Positions 7,672 through 18,051 of a stretch of 36,498 nt of DNA are shown one piece after another. The notes beneath the pieces are model-generated. The model was not told the DNA's origin, did no database searches, and saw only the letters and a list, made by a program, of their open reading frames with translations. The stretch lies in NCBI RefSeq assembly GCF_000333275.1, contig NZ_BACU01000260.1, forward strand, positions 251 through 36,748, written 5' to 3'. The stretch comes from Azospirillum sp. B4. GTDB lineage: Bacteria > Pseudomonadota > Alphaproteobacteria > Azospirillales > Azospirillaceae. Each line of letters begins with the position of its first letter. Position 1 is the first letter of the stretch. The translations under genes were made by a program, and so were the position numbers.

Positions 7672-8316
7672 ATGTCCACCAAAGCCAAGATCTGCGGCAT
7701 CAATCACCCGGAGGCGCTGAAAGCGGCCGTGGACGGTGGTGCCCGCTATCTCGGCCTGGTGTTCTTCGCCAAGTCGCCGCGCAACGTGTCGCTGCCGTTG
7801 GCGGCGGAACTGGCGCGCATGGTGCCCACGGGCGTGCGCACCGTGGGCCTGTTCGTGGATCCCACCGATGACTTCCTGGACCAGGCGCTGGCCCAGGTGC
7901 CGCTGGACCTGATCCAGCTGCACGGGTCGGAAACGCCGGAGCGGGTGGCCGCCATCCGCGCCGCCCACCGCCTGCCCGTCATGAAGGCGCTGAAGGTGGA
8001 AACGGCCGCCGACCTGGACGCGGCCTCGGCTTATGAGGCGGTCGCCGACATCCTGCTGTTCGACGCCAAGCCGCCGAAGGACTCCATCCTGCCGGGCGGC
8101 AACGGCGTCGCCTTCGACTGGACCCTGCTGACCGGCCGGCGCTGGTCCAAGCCCTGGATGCTGTCCGGCGGCCTGACGCCCGACACGGTGGCCGAGGCCA
8201 TCCGCATCAGCGGGGCCGACGCGGTGGACGTGTCGTCCGGTGTTGAGGACAGGCCGGGCCACAAGGACCCTGCCCTGATCCGCGCCTTCCTGGATGCGAT
8301 ACGCGCAGTGACCTGA
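7672..8316 (+). CDS. trpF: Phosphoribosylanthranilate isomerase
   Basis: A 214-residue TIM barrel that converts N-(5'-phosphoribosyl)-anthranilate to CdRP in tryptophan synthesis. The N-terminal KICGI motif carries the catalytic Cys8, and the general acid Asp lies in LLFDAKPP near residue 130. The C-terminal phosphate-binding loops are MLSGGLTP and VDVSSGVED. The ATG at 7672 is chosen for the adjacent KICGI motif and the GAGGG 5 nt upstream, which belongs to the tail of the repeat element. A TTG 12 nt earlier is unlikely. No trpB or trpA follows; instead a long hairpin overlaps the stop codon, then another repeat copy and convergent katG. Confidence 0.96.
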   Translation: MSTKAKICGINHPEALKAAVDGGARYLGLVFFAKSPRNVSLPLAAELARMVPTGVRTVGLFVDPTDDFLDQALAQVPLDLIQLHGSETPERVAAIRAAHRLPVMKALKVETAADLDAASAYEAVADILLFDAKPPKDSILPGGNGVAFDWTLLTGRRWSKPWMLSGGLTPDTVAEAIRISGADAVDVSSGVEDRPGHKDPALIRAFLDAIRAVT

Positions 8317-8336
8317 GGCAGAGCCTCAGGTCACTG
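8306..8336 (+). terminator. 14-bp perfect hairpin overlapping the trpF stop codon
   Basis: CAGTGACCTGAGGC (8306-8319) pairs perfectly with GCCTCAGGTCACTG (8323-8336) around a 3-nt AGA loop. The 5' arm contains the last codons and the TGA stop of trpF; the 3' arm ends exactly where repeat copy 2 begins. No T-run follows, so it may act as a terminator, an mRNA stabiliser or a mark of how the repeat arrived. Confidence 0.6.
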
Positions 8337-8440
8337 TAGGCCCCGACCGGGGCCGCCGGAGCTTTCCGGGAAGCGTCAGCGGACCGGAAAGCGAGGACAG
8401 CCAAGCCCGCGGACGTGGGCGCCCGGCGGTTGAGGGAACT
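8337..8440 (+). repeat. Multi-hairpin intergenic element, copy 2
   Basis: Same architecture as copy 1: stem GGCCCC/GGGGCC with loop GACC; a second stem of 9 bp, GCTTTCCGG (8361-8369) with CCGGAAAGC (8384-8392), which differs from copy 1 on both sides while keeping pairing; and a third stem GCCCGC/GTGGGC with loop GGAC (8405-8420), which includes one G-U pair. It lies between the convergent trpF and katG genes. Confidence 0.85.
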
Positions 8441-8452
8441 TGAAAAAAAGCC

Positions 8453-10702
<2,250 letters not shown>

Positions 10703-10771
10703 TCACGACTGGGATGCGACAGCAGCTAGCATGCTGAAAAACAAGGAACAAACTAATTAATTCGATATTCT

Positions 10772-10787
10772 TATAGGGAAATCTATA
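10772..10787. promoter_or_regulatory. Inverted repeat in the oxyR-katG gap, candidate OxyR site
   Basis: TATAG (10772-10776) and CTATA (10783-10787) form an inverted repeat with a 6-bp spacer, about 95 bp upstream of katG in strongly AT-rich DNA. The E. coli OxyR half-site ATAG..CTAT has the same ends with a 7-bp spacer, so the resemblance is close but not exact. Assignment is inference from motif and position. Confidence 0.5.
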
Positions 10788-10907
10788 ATGAGATAAACCC
10801 ACATGGGGTGTTAATGGATTTGCGGTATAATTATTAATTATCCGCAGAACCATCAAATTAACGATTTGTGCGGTGCGGCAATGCGGGCGAATATCAGCCA
10901 CGATTAT

Positions 10908-11795
10908 TTATCGCCGGGCTTCCCGGATTGCCTGCGCCAGGCGTTGGTAGGTGGTGCTGAGGGCCGCGCCGCTGCGCCAGGCCAGCACGATCCGGCGCTT
11001 GGCGTCCGGGTCGGGCAGGGCCCGGGTGGCCACGTGCAGGCCGTTCAACAGGCCCGCCTGCACCGCCATCTCCGGCAGCAGGGTGACGCCCAGGCGGTTG
11101 TCGACCAGATGGACCAGGGTCTGCAGGGTGGACGCGGACATGGCCTGGCGCTCCAGGTCGGCGCGCCCGCACAGGGATAGGGCATGGTCGCGCAGGCAGT
11201 GCCCGTCGGGCAGCAGCAGCAGGCGGTCGATCCAGCCGGCCTCATCCAGCGTCGGCTGGCAACCCACCGGGTCGTCCGCATGGAAGGCCAGCATCAGCGG
11301 GTCGTCGAACAGGGCATCGTAATCCAGCGCGGCGCAGGGATAGGGCAGGGCCAGGATGGCGCAGTCCAGATCGCCCCGGCCCAGCGCGGTGCACAGCCCG
11401 GCGCTGAACTCCTCCCGCACGTGCAATTCCAGCAAAGGGTAGCTGCCGGCGAACTTGGGCAGCAGCCGGGGCAGCAGGAAGGGCCCGATGGTGGGGATGA
11501 TGCCCAGCCGCAGGACGCCCGCCAACGCGCCATCGCCGTGGCCGATGTTGCCCAGGTCCTGCGCCACGCGCAGCATCTCCCTGGCCTTCTCCACCACCTG
11601 TTCGCCAATGGCGGTGAAGGCCACCATGCGCCGTGTCCGTTCCACCAGGCGCAGGCGCAACAGGGCCTCCAGCTCCTGGATGCCGGAGGACAGGGCGGCC
11701 TGGGTGACGTTGCACGCCTCCGCCGCGCGGCTGAAATTCCGGTGCTCGTACAGGTGCACCAGATAGCGCAGTTGCTTGAGGCTGGGCAGGGTCAT
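10908..11795 (-). CDS. oxyR: LysR-type hydrogen peroxide sensor OxyR
   Basis: A 295-residue LysR-family regulator. The winged-helix DNA-binding domain covers about residues 1-60 (LKQLRYLVHLYEHRNFSRAA, then CNVTQAALSSGIQELE). The ligand domain carries the OxyR redox pair Cys200 and Cys209 in DGHCLRDHALSLC, the same spacing as E. coli Cys199/Cys208, so disulphide sensing of peroxide is well supported. It lies upstream of katG on the same strand, separated by 229 bp that contain an OxyR-like inverted repeat. It probably activates katG and represses itself. The start at 11795 gives the family N-terminus. Confidence 0.94.
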   Translation of the reverse strand: MTLPSLKQLRYLVHLYEHRNFSRAAEACNVTQAALSSGIQELEALLRLRLVERTRRMVAFTAIGEQVVEKAREMLRVAQDLGNIGHGDGALAGVLRLGIIPTIGPFLLPRLLPKFAGSYPLLELHVREEFSAGLCTALGRGDLDCAILALPYPCAALDYDALFDDPLMLAFHADDPVGCQPTLDEAGWIDRLLLLPDGHCLRDHALSLCGRADLERQAMSASTLQTLVHLVDNRLGVTLLPEMAVQAGLLNGLHVATRALPDPDAKRRIVLAWRSGAALSTTYQRLAQAIREARR

Positions 11796-11900
11796 GGGGG
11801 TGCGTCTTCAAGGGGACGGTGACCGCGCCATCTTATCCGCAAATCGGCTTTATTGGAATTATTCTAATTAAAGAAATCGCCTAATCAAGGAGCGCCCCGA

Positions 11901-12022
11901 TAGGACGCGACCCCCGTTTACGCCAAAAGCGCCGCCGGACCTTTCCGGAGGCGAAGTGGATAGGAAGCTGAGGACAAGCCCGGCGCCGCCATATGGCCGC
12001 GCCCGGCGCCACGGCACGGGAA
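11901..12022 (+). repeat. Multi-hairpin intergenic element, copy 3 (diverged)
   Basis: It starts TAGGACGCGACC and keeps GCCGCCGGA, the CTTTCCGGAG...GGAAGCTGAGGACAAGCC core and a final GCCCGGCG block. The first hairpin has an insertion and the second stem is only partly paired. The third hairpin is enlarged and has an ATAT loop (GGCGC...GCGCC around 11981-12004). It lies upstream of oxyR and points away from it. Confidence 0.65.
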
Positions 12023-12029
12023 CGCCTGA

Positions 12030-12257
12030 CTACAACAACACATCCAGGAACATGCCGCGGCGATAGCGCGCGGGCAGGGTCAGGATGCCATTGACCATCA
12101 GGCCCGCCAGTTCACGGGCGGTGGGCCAGCGGCTGCCGGGCTTCGCCTTCTGCACGGCGCGCGTGGGCGCCGTCGGCGGAACCAGGATGGAGTTCCGCCC
12201 CGAACCATCGGGGATCAGCCCGCCCAGGCGGGAAGAGGTGGGGCGCGTCTCGACCAT
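12030..12257 (-). CDS. Small hypothetical protein
   Basis: An open frame of 75 residues from the ATG at 12257 (a TTG start at 12293 would add 12). It is basic and rich in Pro, Arg and Thr in its first half (MVETRPTSSRLGGLIPDGSG) and ends with a more structured stretch (ARELAGLMVNGILTLPARYR). I recognise no domain. No clear Shine-Dalgarno sequence precedes either start. It sits between repeat copy 3 and the patatin gene. It may be a real lineage-specific gene or a chance frame in GC-rich DNA. Confidence 0.35.
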   Translation of the reverse strand: MVETRPTSSRLGGLIPDGSGRNSILVPPTAPTRAVQKAKPGSRWPTARELAGLMVNGILTLPARYRRGMFLDVLL

Positions 12258-12329
12258 GGGGGGATCATATAGCCATGCGGGCCCGCCGGCCAAGGGGCCT
12301 TGAGGCCGAGGGATCTTGAGGCCAAGGGC

Positions 12330-13394
12330 TCACAGGTAGTCGTGGACGATGTCGATGCTGGTCTCCACGCCCACCTTGTCGTAGGTCGCGGCCAGCCAGC
12401 AATCCGCCGTCTCCCGCCCCTTGGTGAACAGGTACTGCAGAAACTCCGGCTCGGCGTTCAGCTTGCTGCTGGCGTGCATGTCGGCCAGGGCCTCGTCATT
12501 CTCGATGACGTGCATGCGCAGGGCCTTGTACTGGTCGGATTGAAGATCGCCCGAGTCGATGAGGCGGGAGACGAAGCGGATGGACCGCATCTCGCGCATC
12601 AGCGAGGCGTTGAAGGTGATCTCGTTCACCCGGTCGGCGATCTCGAACGGGGTCTTGGGCACGCCCTTGCGCATCAGCGGGTTGATCTGCACCACGATGA
12701 TGTCGTGGCTCTCATTCTCATACGCGATGGGCCACAGCGACGGGTTGCCCATGAAGCCGCCGTCCCAGAAATACTCCCCCTTGATTTCCACCGCCTGGAA
12801 CATCTGGGGCAGGCAGGCCGAGGCCAGCACGGCGTCCACCGTGATGTCGCGGTTGCGGAATATCTTGACCTTGCCCGTCTCCACATTGGTGGCGGACAGG
12901 TACAGGTCGATGCCGGCGGCGAAGCGCACCTGGTCGAAATCCACCAGGTCCTCCAGGATGCGGCGCAGCGGGTTGATGCCCAGCGGATTGCTCTGATAGG
13001 GCGAGACCACCATGTTCATCAGGTTGATGAAAGCATAACCCGGGCTGTCGTCCACCCGCCAGCTGCCCCGCAGGCGCGACAGCCAGCTGCGCTGCAGGGG
13101 GGAGGTGCGGCCGGCTTCGCCCACCTTGGTCCAGAAGGCGCGCAGCGCCTGGCGGGCGCCGTCGCGGCCGTCCTTGCCATAGCCATGGGCCATGACCACG
13201 GCGTTCATGGCGCCGGCGCTGGTGCCGGAAATGGCCTCGACCTCCAACCGGCCATCCTCCAGCAGGCGGTCCAGCACGCCCCAGGTGAAGGCGCCATGCG
13301 ATCCACCCCCCTGCAGCGCCAGATTGACCCGCTTGTGCGGCTGGCTGGCGGGGCCGGGCGGGCGGGGCGGGACCTGGGGCGTGCTGTCGGGCAT
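12330..13394 (-). CDS. Patatin-like phospholipase family protein
   Basis: A 354-residue patatin-fold lipid acyl hydrolase. The oxyanion loop is LALQGGGSHGAFTWGVL (26-42), the nucleophile elbow is GTSAG with Ser59, and the catalytic Asp212 is in the WDGG motif (FWDGGFMGNP), so the Ser-Asp dyad is complete. The remainder (from about residue 230) matches the C-terminal part of bacterial patatin proteins near DUF3734. The first 20 residues are Pro-rich and there is no signal peptide, so a cytoplasmic or injected protein is possible. The ATG at 13394 gives the family N-terminus; the longer in-frame extension to 13547 is basic and unstructured. It is monocistronic and divergent from the hprK operon. 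Confidence 0.9.
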   Translation of the reverse strand: MPDSTPQVPPRPPGPASQPHKRVNLALQGGGSHGAFTWGVLDRLLEDGRLEVEAISGTSAGAMNAVVMAHGYGKDGRDGARQALRAFWTKVGEAGRTSPLQRSWLSRLRGSWRVDDSPGYAFINLMNMVVSPYQSNPLGINPLRRILEDLVDFDQVRFAAGIDLYLSATNVETGKVKIFRNRDITVDAVLASACLPQMFQAVEIKGEYFWDGGFMGNPSLWPIAYENESHDIIVVQINPLMRKGVPKTPFEIADRVNEITFNASLMREMRSIRFVSRLIDSGDLQSDQYKALRMHVIENDEALADMHASSKLNAEPEFLQYLFTKGRETADCWLAATYDKVGVETSIDIVHDYL

Positions 13395-13870
13395 GGGGGA
13401 ACCTGTTGTTGGTGACCGATGGCGCCGCCGGCCCCCGGCGCTGCTGATCCATGGTGCGTCGCGCCTTGGTGCGGCGCAACCGGGCGTCGGCCGGAAAGAC
13501 GGGACCTGAGGCGGGCGATCAAGGATATGGGGCCCGACCCTGATCATCCAAGGGTGGCGTTCACTTCGCCGTTGTGGACGGGGCCAGTCTAGCCCCGTTC
13601 ACCGTTGCGCGTCGTTGGCAATTGCCGGGCCTGCATGTTGCGCCGCCAAAAACAGGGGGTGCCCGGCTTTGCGCCCCTGGGGCGCTTCTGGTAAAACCGG
13701 CGGCGAGGAAGGGTATCCCATATCCCAGGCGCGGGGGCCGCGGGGTGGGGCGGGCCGGCGCAAGCGGACGGAAGCGGGGGGCGATGAGTAAGGGGGGCGG
13801 GTCCGGGGGGACCCCGCATGCGCGTCATGCCATTGACAGGGGGGACCATCGGTCGCACCTTCCCTCGACC
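13395..13870. other. Long intergenic region between patatin gene and hprK
   Basis: 476 bp with no supported gene. It contains a perfect 7-bp hairpin ACGGGGC/GCCCCGT (13578-13598) and a GGGTCC-GGGG-GGACCC stem (13799-13816 area). It must hold the divergent promoters of the patatin gene and the PTS operon. An in-frame ATG at 13784 could extend HprK by 29 low-complexity residues. The chvI/chvG genes that often precede hprK in alphaproteobacteria are absent. Confidence 0.5.
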
Positions 13871-14380
13871 ATGATCCGCGTCCATGCCACTTGTGTCAGT
13901 GTTGGCGGTGCCGGCGTCCTCCTGCGGGGACCGTCCGGATCGGGCAAGTCCGACCTGGCCTTGCGCCTGGTGGATGCGGGTGCCCGGCTGGTGGCCGACG
14001 ACCAGGTTATCCTCACCGCCGACGCTTCCCTTCCCCTGCTGACCGCGACCGCGCCCCGGCGTCTGGCCGGCCTGATCGAGGTGCGCGGTGTCGGCATCCT
14101 GCCGGCACCGTCCGTGCCGTCCGCCCCCGTGCGCCTGGTGGTCGACCTTGTGGCGGCGACCGCCGTGCCCCGCCTGCCGGACGCGGACCTGCTGACCCTG
14201 GCCGGCGTTCCGCTGCCCCGCGTCGCGCTGTGGCCCTTCGCCGCGTCCGCCCCCGCCGCGCTGCGCCTGGCGCTGGCGGCACTGGCGGCGGGATCGCCCC
14301 TGGTGCCCGCGGCCTTCGATTCCGGCTTTTTCGGTCCCGACTCTTTCGGCCCCGACTGCTTCGAGGGGGTCGCGGCATGA
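13871..14380 (+). CDS. hprK: Short HPr kinase/phosphorylase (C-terminal domain only)
   Basis: A 169-residue protein that corresponds only to the C-terminal catalytic domain of HprK, the normal form in alphaproteobacteria. Walker A is GPSGSGKSD (about 19-27). It is followed by the LVADDQVIL acidic segment and the HprK signature LIEVRGVGI. The enzyme phosphorylates a regulatory Ser of HPr and removes it again. The C-terminus is Phe-rich (DSGFFGPDSFGPDCFEG). The ATG at 13871 matches the family start (MIRVHATCVSVGG), although its Shine-Dalgarno sequence is weak. It overlaps rapZ by ATGA, and the whole operon rapZ-EIIA-HPr-EI follows. Confidence 0.92.
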   Translation: MIRVHATCVSVGGAGVLLRGPSGSGKSDLALRLVDAGARLVADDQVILTADASLPLLTATAPRRLAGLIEVRGVGILPAPSVPSAPVRLVVDLVAATAVPRLPDADLLTLAGVPLPRVALWPFAASAPAALRLALAALAAGSPLVPAAFDSGFFGPDSFGPDCFEGVAA

Positions 14381-15300
14381 GTGTCCCCACCCAGGAAAAG
14401 CCCAGCCTGCCGCCGGTGGTGGTGATCACCGGCCTGTCCGGCGCCGGCCTGTCCACGGCGCTGAAGGCGCTGGAAGACCTGGGGTACGAGGCGGTGGACA
14501 ACCTGCGCCTGTCGCTATTGACCCATCTGGTGGAACAGGCCAGCGACCGGCCGCTGGCCATCGGCATCGACAGCCGCACCCGCGACTTCTCCGCCGACGC
14601 CGTTTTGGCGGAGCTGGAGCGCTTGCGCCACGCCACCGGCCGCGCCGTCAGCCTGCTGTTCATGGAGGCGTCGGACGAGACGCTGCAGCGGCGCTACACC
14701 GAGACCCGCCGGCCGCATCCGCTGGCCACCGACCGCCCCGTGCCCGACGGCATCGCGCGTGAGCGCGGTCTGCTGTGGCCCTTGCGTGACAACGCCGACG
14801 TGGTCGTCGACACGACCCAGCTTTCCATTCACGATGTCCGGCGTCTGCTGGGTGGACACTTCCGGTTGGACACGGCGCCGTCGCTGCATGTCTTCGTGAC
14901 CAGCTTCTCGTTCCGCCACGGCGTCCCGCGTGAGGCCGACCTGGTGTTCGATGTGCGCTTCCTCGACAACCCCCACTGGGACGCTGATTTGCGTCCCCTG
15001 ACCGGCAACGACCCGGCCGTGGGCGCCTTCATCGAGAAGGACGGGGATTATTCCGCCTTCTTCGATAACCTGACCCGCTTGCTGGCCCCCCTGCTGCCCC
15101 GCTACATGAGCGAGGGCAAGCGCTACCTCACCATCGCCGTGGGGTGCACCGGGGGCCGCCACCGCTCCGTCTTTGTCGCCAACCGGCTGGCGGCATGGTT
15201 GCAAACCCAGGGCTCCCGGGTGGGCGTCGCCCACCGGGAATTGGACCGGTCCGGCGTGTCCCCGGAGCCCGCGCTTGTCGTCAATAGGGAGACCCGATGA
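14377..15300 (+). CDS. rapZ: RapZ / YvcJ family nucleotide-binding protein
   Basis: A 307-residue member of the RapZ family. In E. coli RapZ delivers the GlmZ small RNA to RNase E; in other bacteria it links PTS status with cell-wall sugar supply. The N-terminal P-loop region is GLSGAGLSTALKALED (19-34), followed by VVVDTTQLS for Walker B. The C-terminal phosphate-binding domain has VGCTGGRHRSV and ends HRELDRS. The P-loop Lys is replaced by Leu25, which would weaken nucleotide binding. Start and stop both use ATGA overlaps with hprK and the EIIA gene, so translation is coupled. Confidence 0.93.
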   Translation: MSVPTQEKPSLPPVVVITGLSGAGLSTALKALEDLGYEAVDNLRLSLLTHLVEQASDRPLAIGIDSRTRDFSADAVLAELERLRHATGRAVSLLFMEASDETLQRRYTETRRPHPLATDRPVPDGIARERGLLWPLRDNADVVVDTTQLSIHDVRRLLGGHFRLDTAPSLHVFVTSFSFRHGVPREADLVFDVRFLDNPHWDADLRPLTGNDPAVGAFIEKDGDYSAFFDNLTRLLAPLLPRYMSEGKRYLTIAVGCTGGRHRSVFVANRLAAWLQTQGSRVGVAHRELDRSGVSPEPALVVNRETR

Positions 15301-15698
15301 TCGGTATGGTCCTCGTGACCCACGGCCGCCTGGCCGAGGAGTTCATACTGGCCCTCCAGCATGTGGTGGGGGAACAGCCGCAGGTGCGCGCGGTCTGCAT
15401 CGGGCCGGAAGATGACATGGAAAAGCGGCGGGAGGACATCCTGGCCAAGGTCGCCGAATGCGACAGTGGCGCCGGTGTCGTCGTCCTGACCGACATGTTC
15501 GGCGGCACGCCCTCCAACCTGGCCATCAGCATCATGGACCGCGCCAAGGTCGAGGTGATCGCGGGCGTGAACCTGCCCATGCTGATCAAGCTGGCCAGCG
15601 TGCGGAAGACGGAAACGCTGGAAAGCGCCGTCCAGGCCGCGCGGGAGGCGGGTCGCAAATACATCAACGTCGCCTCGTCCCTGCTGGCGGACGGCTGA
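15297..15698 (+). CDS. PTS mannose/fructose-type EIIA component
   Basis: A 133-residue EIIA-Man domain. The phospho-accepting His9 is in VLVTHGRLAEE, and the family core LTDMFGGTPSNLA is intact. No EIIB, EIIC or EIID gene is nearby, so it is a regulatory end point of the phosphorelay EI to HPr to EIIA rather than a sugar transporter part, as in other alphaproteobacteria. It overlaps rapZ by ATGA and precedes the HPr gene by 2 bp. Confidence 0.94.
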   Translation: MIGMVLVTHGRLAEEFILALQHVVGEQPQVRAVCIGPEDDMEKRREDILAKVAECDSGAGVVVLTDMFGGTPSNLAISIMDRAKVEVIAGVNLPMLIKLASVRKTETLESAVQAAREAGRKYINVASSLLADG

Positions 15699-15700
15699 CC

Positions 15701-16000
15701 ATGGGTGACGCGGGGGAGGACGCGGGCGATTTCGGCCCGCCGCGCACGGCGCTGATTCAGAATCGCCGGGGCTTGCACGCCCGGGCGGCGGCCAAGTTCG
15801 TGAAGCTGGCCGCCGAATACGACGCCGAGGTGGAGGTGGAACGGGGCGACACCCAGGTCAACGGCCAGTCCATCATGGGGTTGATGATGCTGGCGGCCGC
15901 CATCGGCACCTCCATCACCCTGCGGGCCAAGGGGCCGCAGGGTGAACAGGCGCTGGATGCGCTGGTCGCCCTGGTCGACCGCAAGTTCGATGAGGACTGA
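15701..16000 (+). CDS. ptsH: HPr phosphocarrier protein
   Basis: A 99-residue HPr. The active-site His26 is in NRRGLHARAAAKFV, and the regulatory Ser57 is in NGQSIMGLMML, so it can receive phosphate both from EI (His) and from HprK (Ser). It has an extra acidic N-terminal tail of about 12 residues (MGDAGEDAGDFG) compared with classical HPr. The ATG at 15701 lies just behind the EIIA stop. A longer in-frame reading from 15458 overlaps EIIA and is not credible. Confidence 0.94.
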   Translation: MGDAGEDAGDFGPPRTALIQNRRGLHARAAAKFVKLAAEYDAEVEVERGDTQVNGQSIMGLMMLAAAIGTSITLRAKGPQGEQALDALVALVDRKFDED

Positions 16001-16007
16001 CCGGCAA

Positions 16008-17825
16008 ATGGCCGACCGTTCATCCGGGCGTGAGGGGGCGCGCGAGGGCGGGCGCGGACGGGCCGCGAAGGCGCTGGTCGACCGTGTCCTGCGCGGCGTG
16101 GGCGTCTCCGCCGGCATCGCCATTGGGCCAGCCCACGTGGTCGACGCCGGCGCCTTGTTGGCCCCGGAATACACTATCGTCGACGCCGAGCTGGAGGGTG
16201 AGGTCCAGCGCTTCGCCACCGCCGCCGACAAGGCGCGCCGCCAGGTGCGCAAGCTGAAGACCAAGGCCTCCTCCCTGCCGGACAGCGCGGCGGAGGAGAT
16301 CGGCTTCCTGCTGGACGCCCACTTCGCCATGCTGTCCGGTTCCCGCCTCATGCGCGGGGTGGAAAAGCGCATCCGTCAGGACAAGGTGAACGCCGAGGCG
16401 GCGGTGCAGGCGGAAATCACCAGCATCGCCCAAAGCTTCGCCGATATGGAGGATGCCTACCTGGCGGCCCGTATCGCCGACGTGCGCGAGGTGGGGCAAC
16501 GCCTGTTGCGCAACCTGATGCAGCACAAGTACCAGGCCTTCTCCTTCCTGCCGGAAGGCTGCATCGTCCTGGCGGAGGATCTGAGCCCCGCTGACACCGC
16601 GCTGATGGATCCGCGCCGCATCGCCGGCTTCGCCACCATGCTGGGCGGGCCGGAGGGGCACACCGCCATCATGGCGCGCTCGCTGGGGCTGCCGGCGGTG
16701 CTGGGCACCCTGGGCCTGTTGCAGGGTGTGCAGAACGGCGACACGGTGGTGGTGGATGGCCTCTCCGGCCAGGTGTGCGTCAACCCCAGCCCGGACGTGC
16801 TGGACGGTTACCGTCGCCGGCGGGCGGAAGTGCTGGCGGAACGCGCGCAGCTGAAAAGCTTGCGCAAGCTGCCGGCCATCACCCGCGACGGCACCTCCGT
16901 CACCCTGAACGCCAACCTGGAACTGCCCCGTGAACTGGACGGCGCCATCGAGGTCGGCGCCTCGGGCGTGGGCCTGCTGCGCACCGAGTTCCTGTTCATG
17001 AACCGCGAAGATCTGCCCGACGAGGATGAGCAGACGGAGATCCTGACCCGCATCGTCTCCAGCATGGACGGCAAGCCGGTGACCGCCCGCACCCTGGACA
17101 TCGGCGGGGAGAAGATCGCCACCGCGCTGCGGGGGTATTTCAGCGAGCCGACCAACCCCGCCCTGGGCCTGCGCGCCATCCGCCTGTCGCTGAAGGAACC
17201 CAAGCTGCTGGAAACCCAGCTGGCCGCCATGCTGCGCGCCGGGGCCCACGGCAACCTGCGCATCCTCCTGCCCATGATCAGTTCGGTGGCGGAGGTGCGG
17301 CGGGTGCGGGAGATCATGGCCACGGTGGTGCGCCGCCTGCGCCGCCGGGGGGTGAAGATCGCCAGCCCCCTGCCCAAGCTGGGCATCATGATCGAGATAC
17401 CGGGGGCCGCCCTGTCGGCCGATGGCCTGGCGCCCTTTTGCGACTTCTTCGCCATCGGCACCAACGACCTGATTCAATACACCCTGGCCATCGACCGGGG
17501 TGACGAGCAGGTGGCCGACCTGTATGACCCGCTGCACCCGGCCGTGTTGCGCCTGGTCCAGTTCACGACGGAGGCGGCGTTGCGCGCCCGCATCCCCGTG
17601 TCCATCTGCGGCGAAATGGCGGGCGATCCGCGCTACACCGCCCTGCTGCTGGGCCTGGGCATCCGCGAGCTGTCCATGGCGCCCAACAACCTGCCCGTGG
17701 TGAAGCGCCGCCTGCGCGGGCTGGACCTGGTGGAGGCCACCCGCCGCGCCCGCACCATCATGGACCAGACCGACCAGGGCCGCATCGCCGCCCTGCTGGA
17801 CGACTTCAACGACGCCGCTGTCTAA
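16008..17825 (+). CDS. ptsP: Phosphoenolpyruvate-protein phosphotransferase (enzyme I)
   Basis: A 605-residue enzyme I that starts the phosphorelay by taking phosphate from PEP onto His218 (GGPEGHTAIMARSLG). The PEP-binding barrel is complete: TNDLIQYTLAIDRGDE, and Cys534 in PVSICGEMAGD. There is no N-terminal GAF domain, so despite the common ptsP label it is built like ordinary PtsI. The first 22 residues are basic and Gly-rich (MADRSSGREGAREGG). Starts at 15990 or 16008 are both possible; the second has GAGG 12 nt upstream and avoids overlap with HPr. It is the last gene of the hprK operon. Confidence 0.94.
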   Translation: MADRSSGREGAREGGRGRAAKALVDRVLRGVGVSAGIAIGPAHVVDAGALLAPEYTIVDAELEGEVQRFATAADKARRQVRKLKTKASSLPDSAAEEIGFLLDAHFAMLSGSRLMRGVEKRIRQDKVNAEAAVQAEITSIAQSFADMEDAYLAARIADVREVGQRLLRNLMQHKYQAFSFLPEGCIVLAEDLSPADTALMDPRRIAGFATMLGGPEGHTAIMARSLGLPAVLGTLGLLQGVQNGDTVVVDGLSGQVCVNPSPDVLDGYRRRRAEVLAERAQLKSLRKLPAITRDGTSVTLNANLELPRELDGAIEVGASGVGLLRTEFLFMNREDLPDEDEQTEILTRIVSSMDGKPVTARTLDIGGEKIATALRGYFSEPTNPALGLRAIRLSLKEPKLLETQLAAMLRAGAHGNLRILLPMISSVAEVRRVREIMATVVRRLRRRGVKIASPLPKLGIMIEIPGAALSADGLAPFCDFFAIGTNDLIQYTLAIDRGDEQVADLYDPLHPAVLRLVQFTTEAALRARIPVSICGEMAGDPRYTALLLGLGIRELSMAPNNLPVVKRRLRGLDLVEATRRARTIMDQTDQGRIAALLDDFNDAAV

Positions 17826-17829
17826 GGGG

Positions 17830-17928
17830 CCCTCAGGCGCCGGGCGGCGGCATCCGCCGCCTTGGCTTCCTCACTTTTCAGTCCGCTGACGCTCCCCGAA
17901 AAGTTCCGGCGGACCCGGTCGGGTCCTA
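17830..17928 (-). repeat. Multi-hairpin intergenic element, copy 4
   Basis: Read on the minus strand: stem GGACCC/GGGTCC with loop GACC, stem ACTTTTC/GAAAAGT with loop core GGGGAGCGTCAGCGGACT, and stem GGCGGC/GCCGCC with loop GGAT, followed by GCCCGGCGCCTGAGGG. All three stems are perfect and two differ from copy 1 by paired substitutions. It begins right behind the ptsP stop codon and is antisense to that operon. Confidence 0.85.
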
Positions 17929-18051
17929 CAGCCGCATGAGCGACCACTCAATTCCTTTGGGGATTGGCGAAAACCGGCCGCTTGACGGGATTCCGGTGTT
18001 TCAGCACCCTCAGACGCGCCAGCAGTGCTGGCATTGCTTGGGAGGAACCCG

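Noticed and set aside
16020..17537. 505-codon open frame antisense to ptsP
   Set aside because: Enzyme I on the plus strand has all family motifs; the antisense product is low-complexity shadow sequence.
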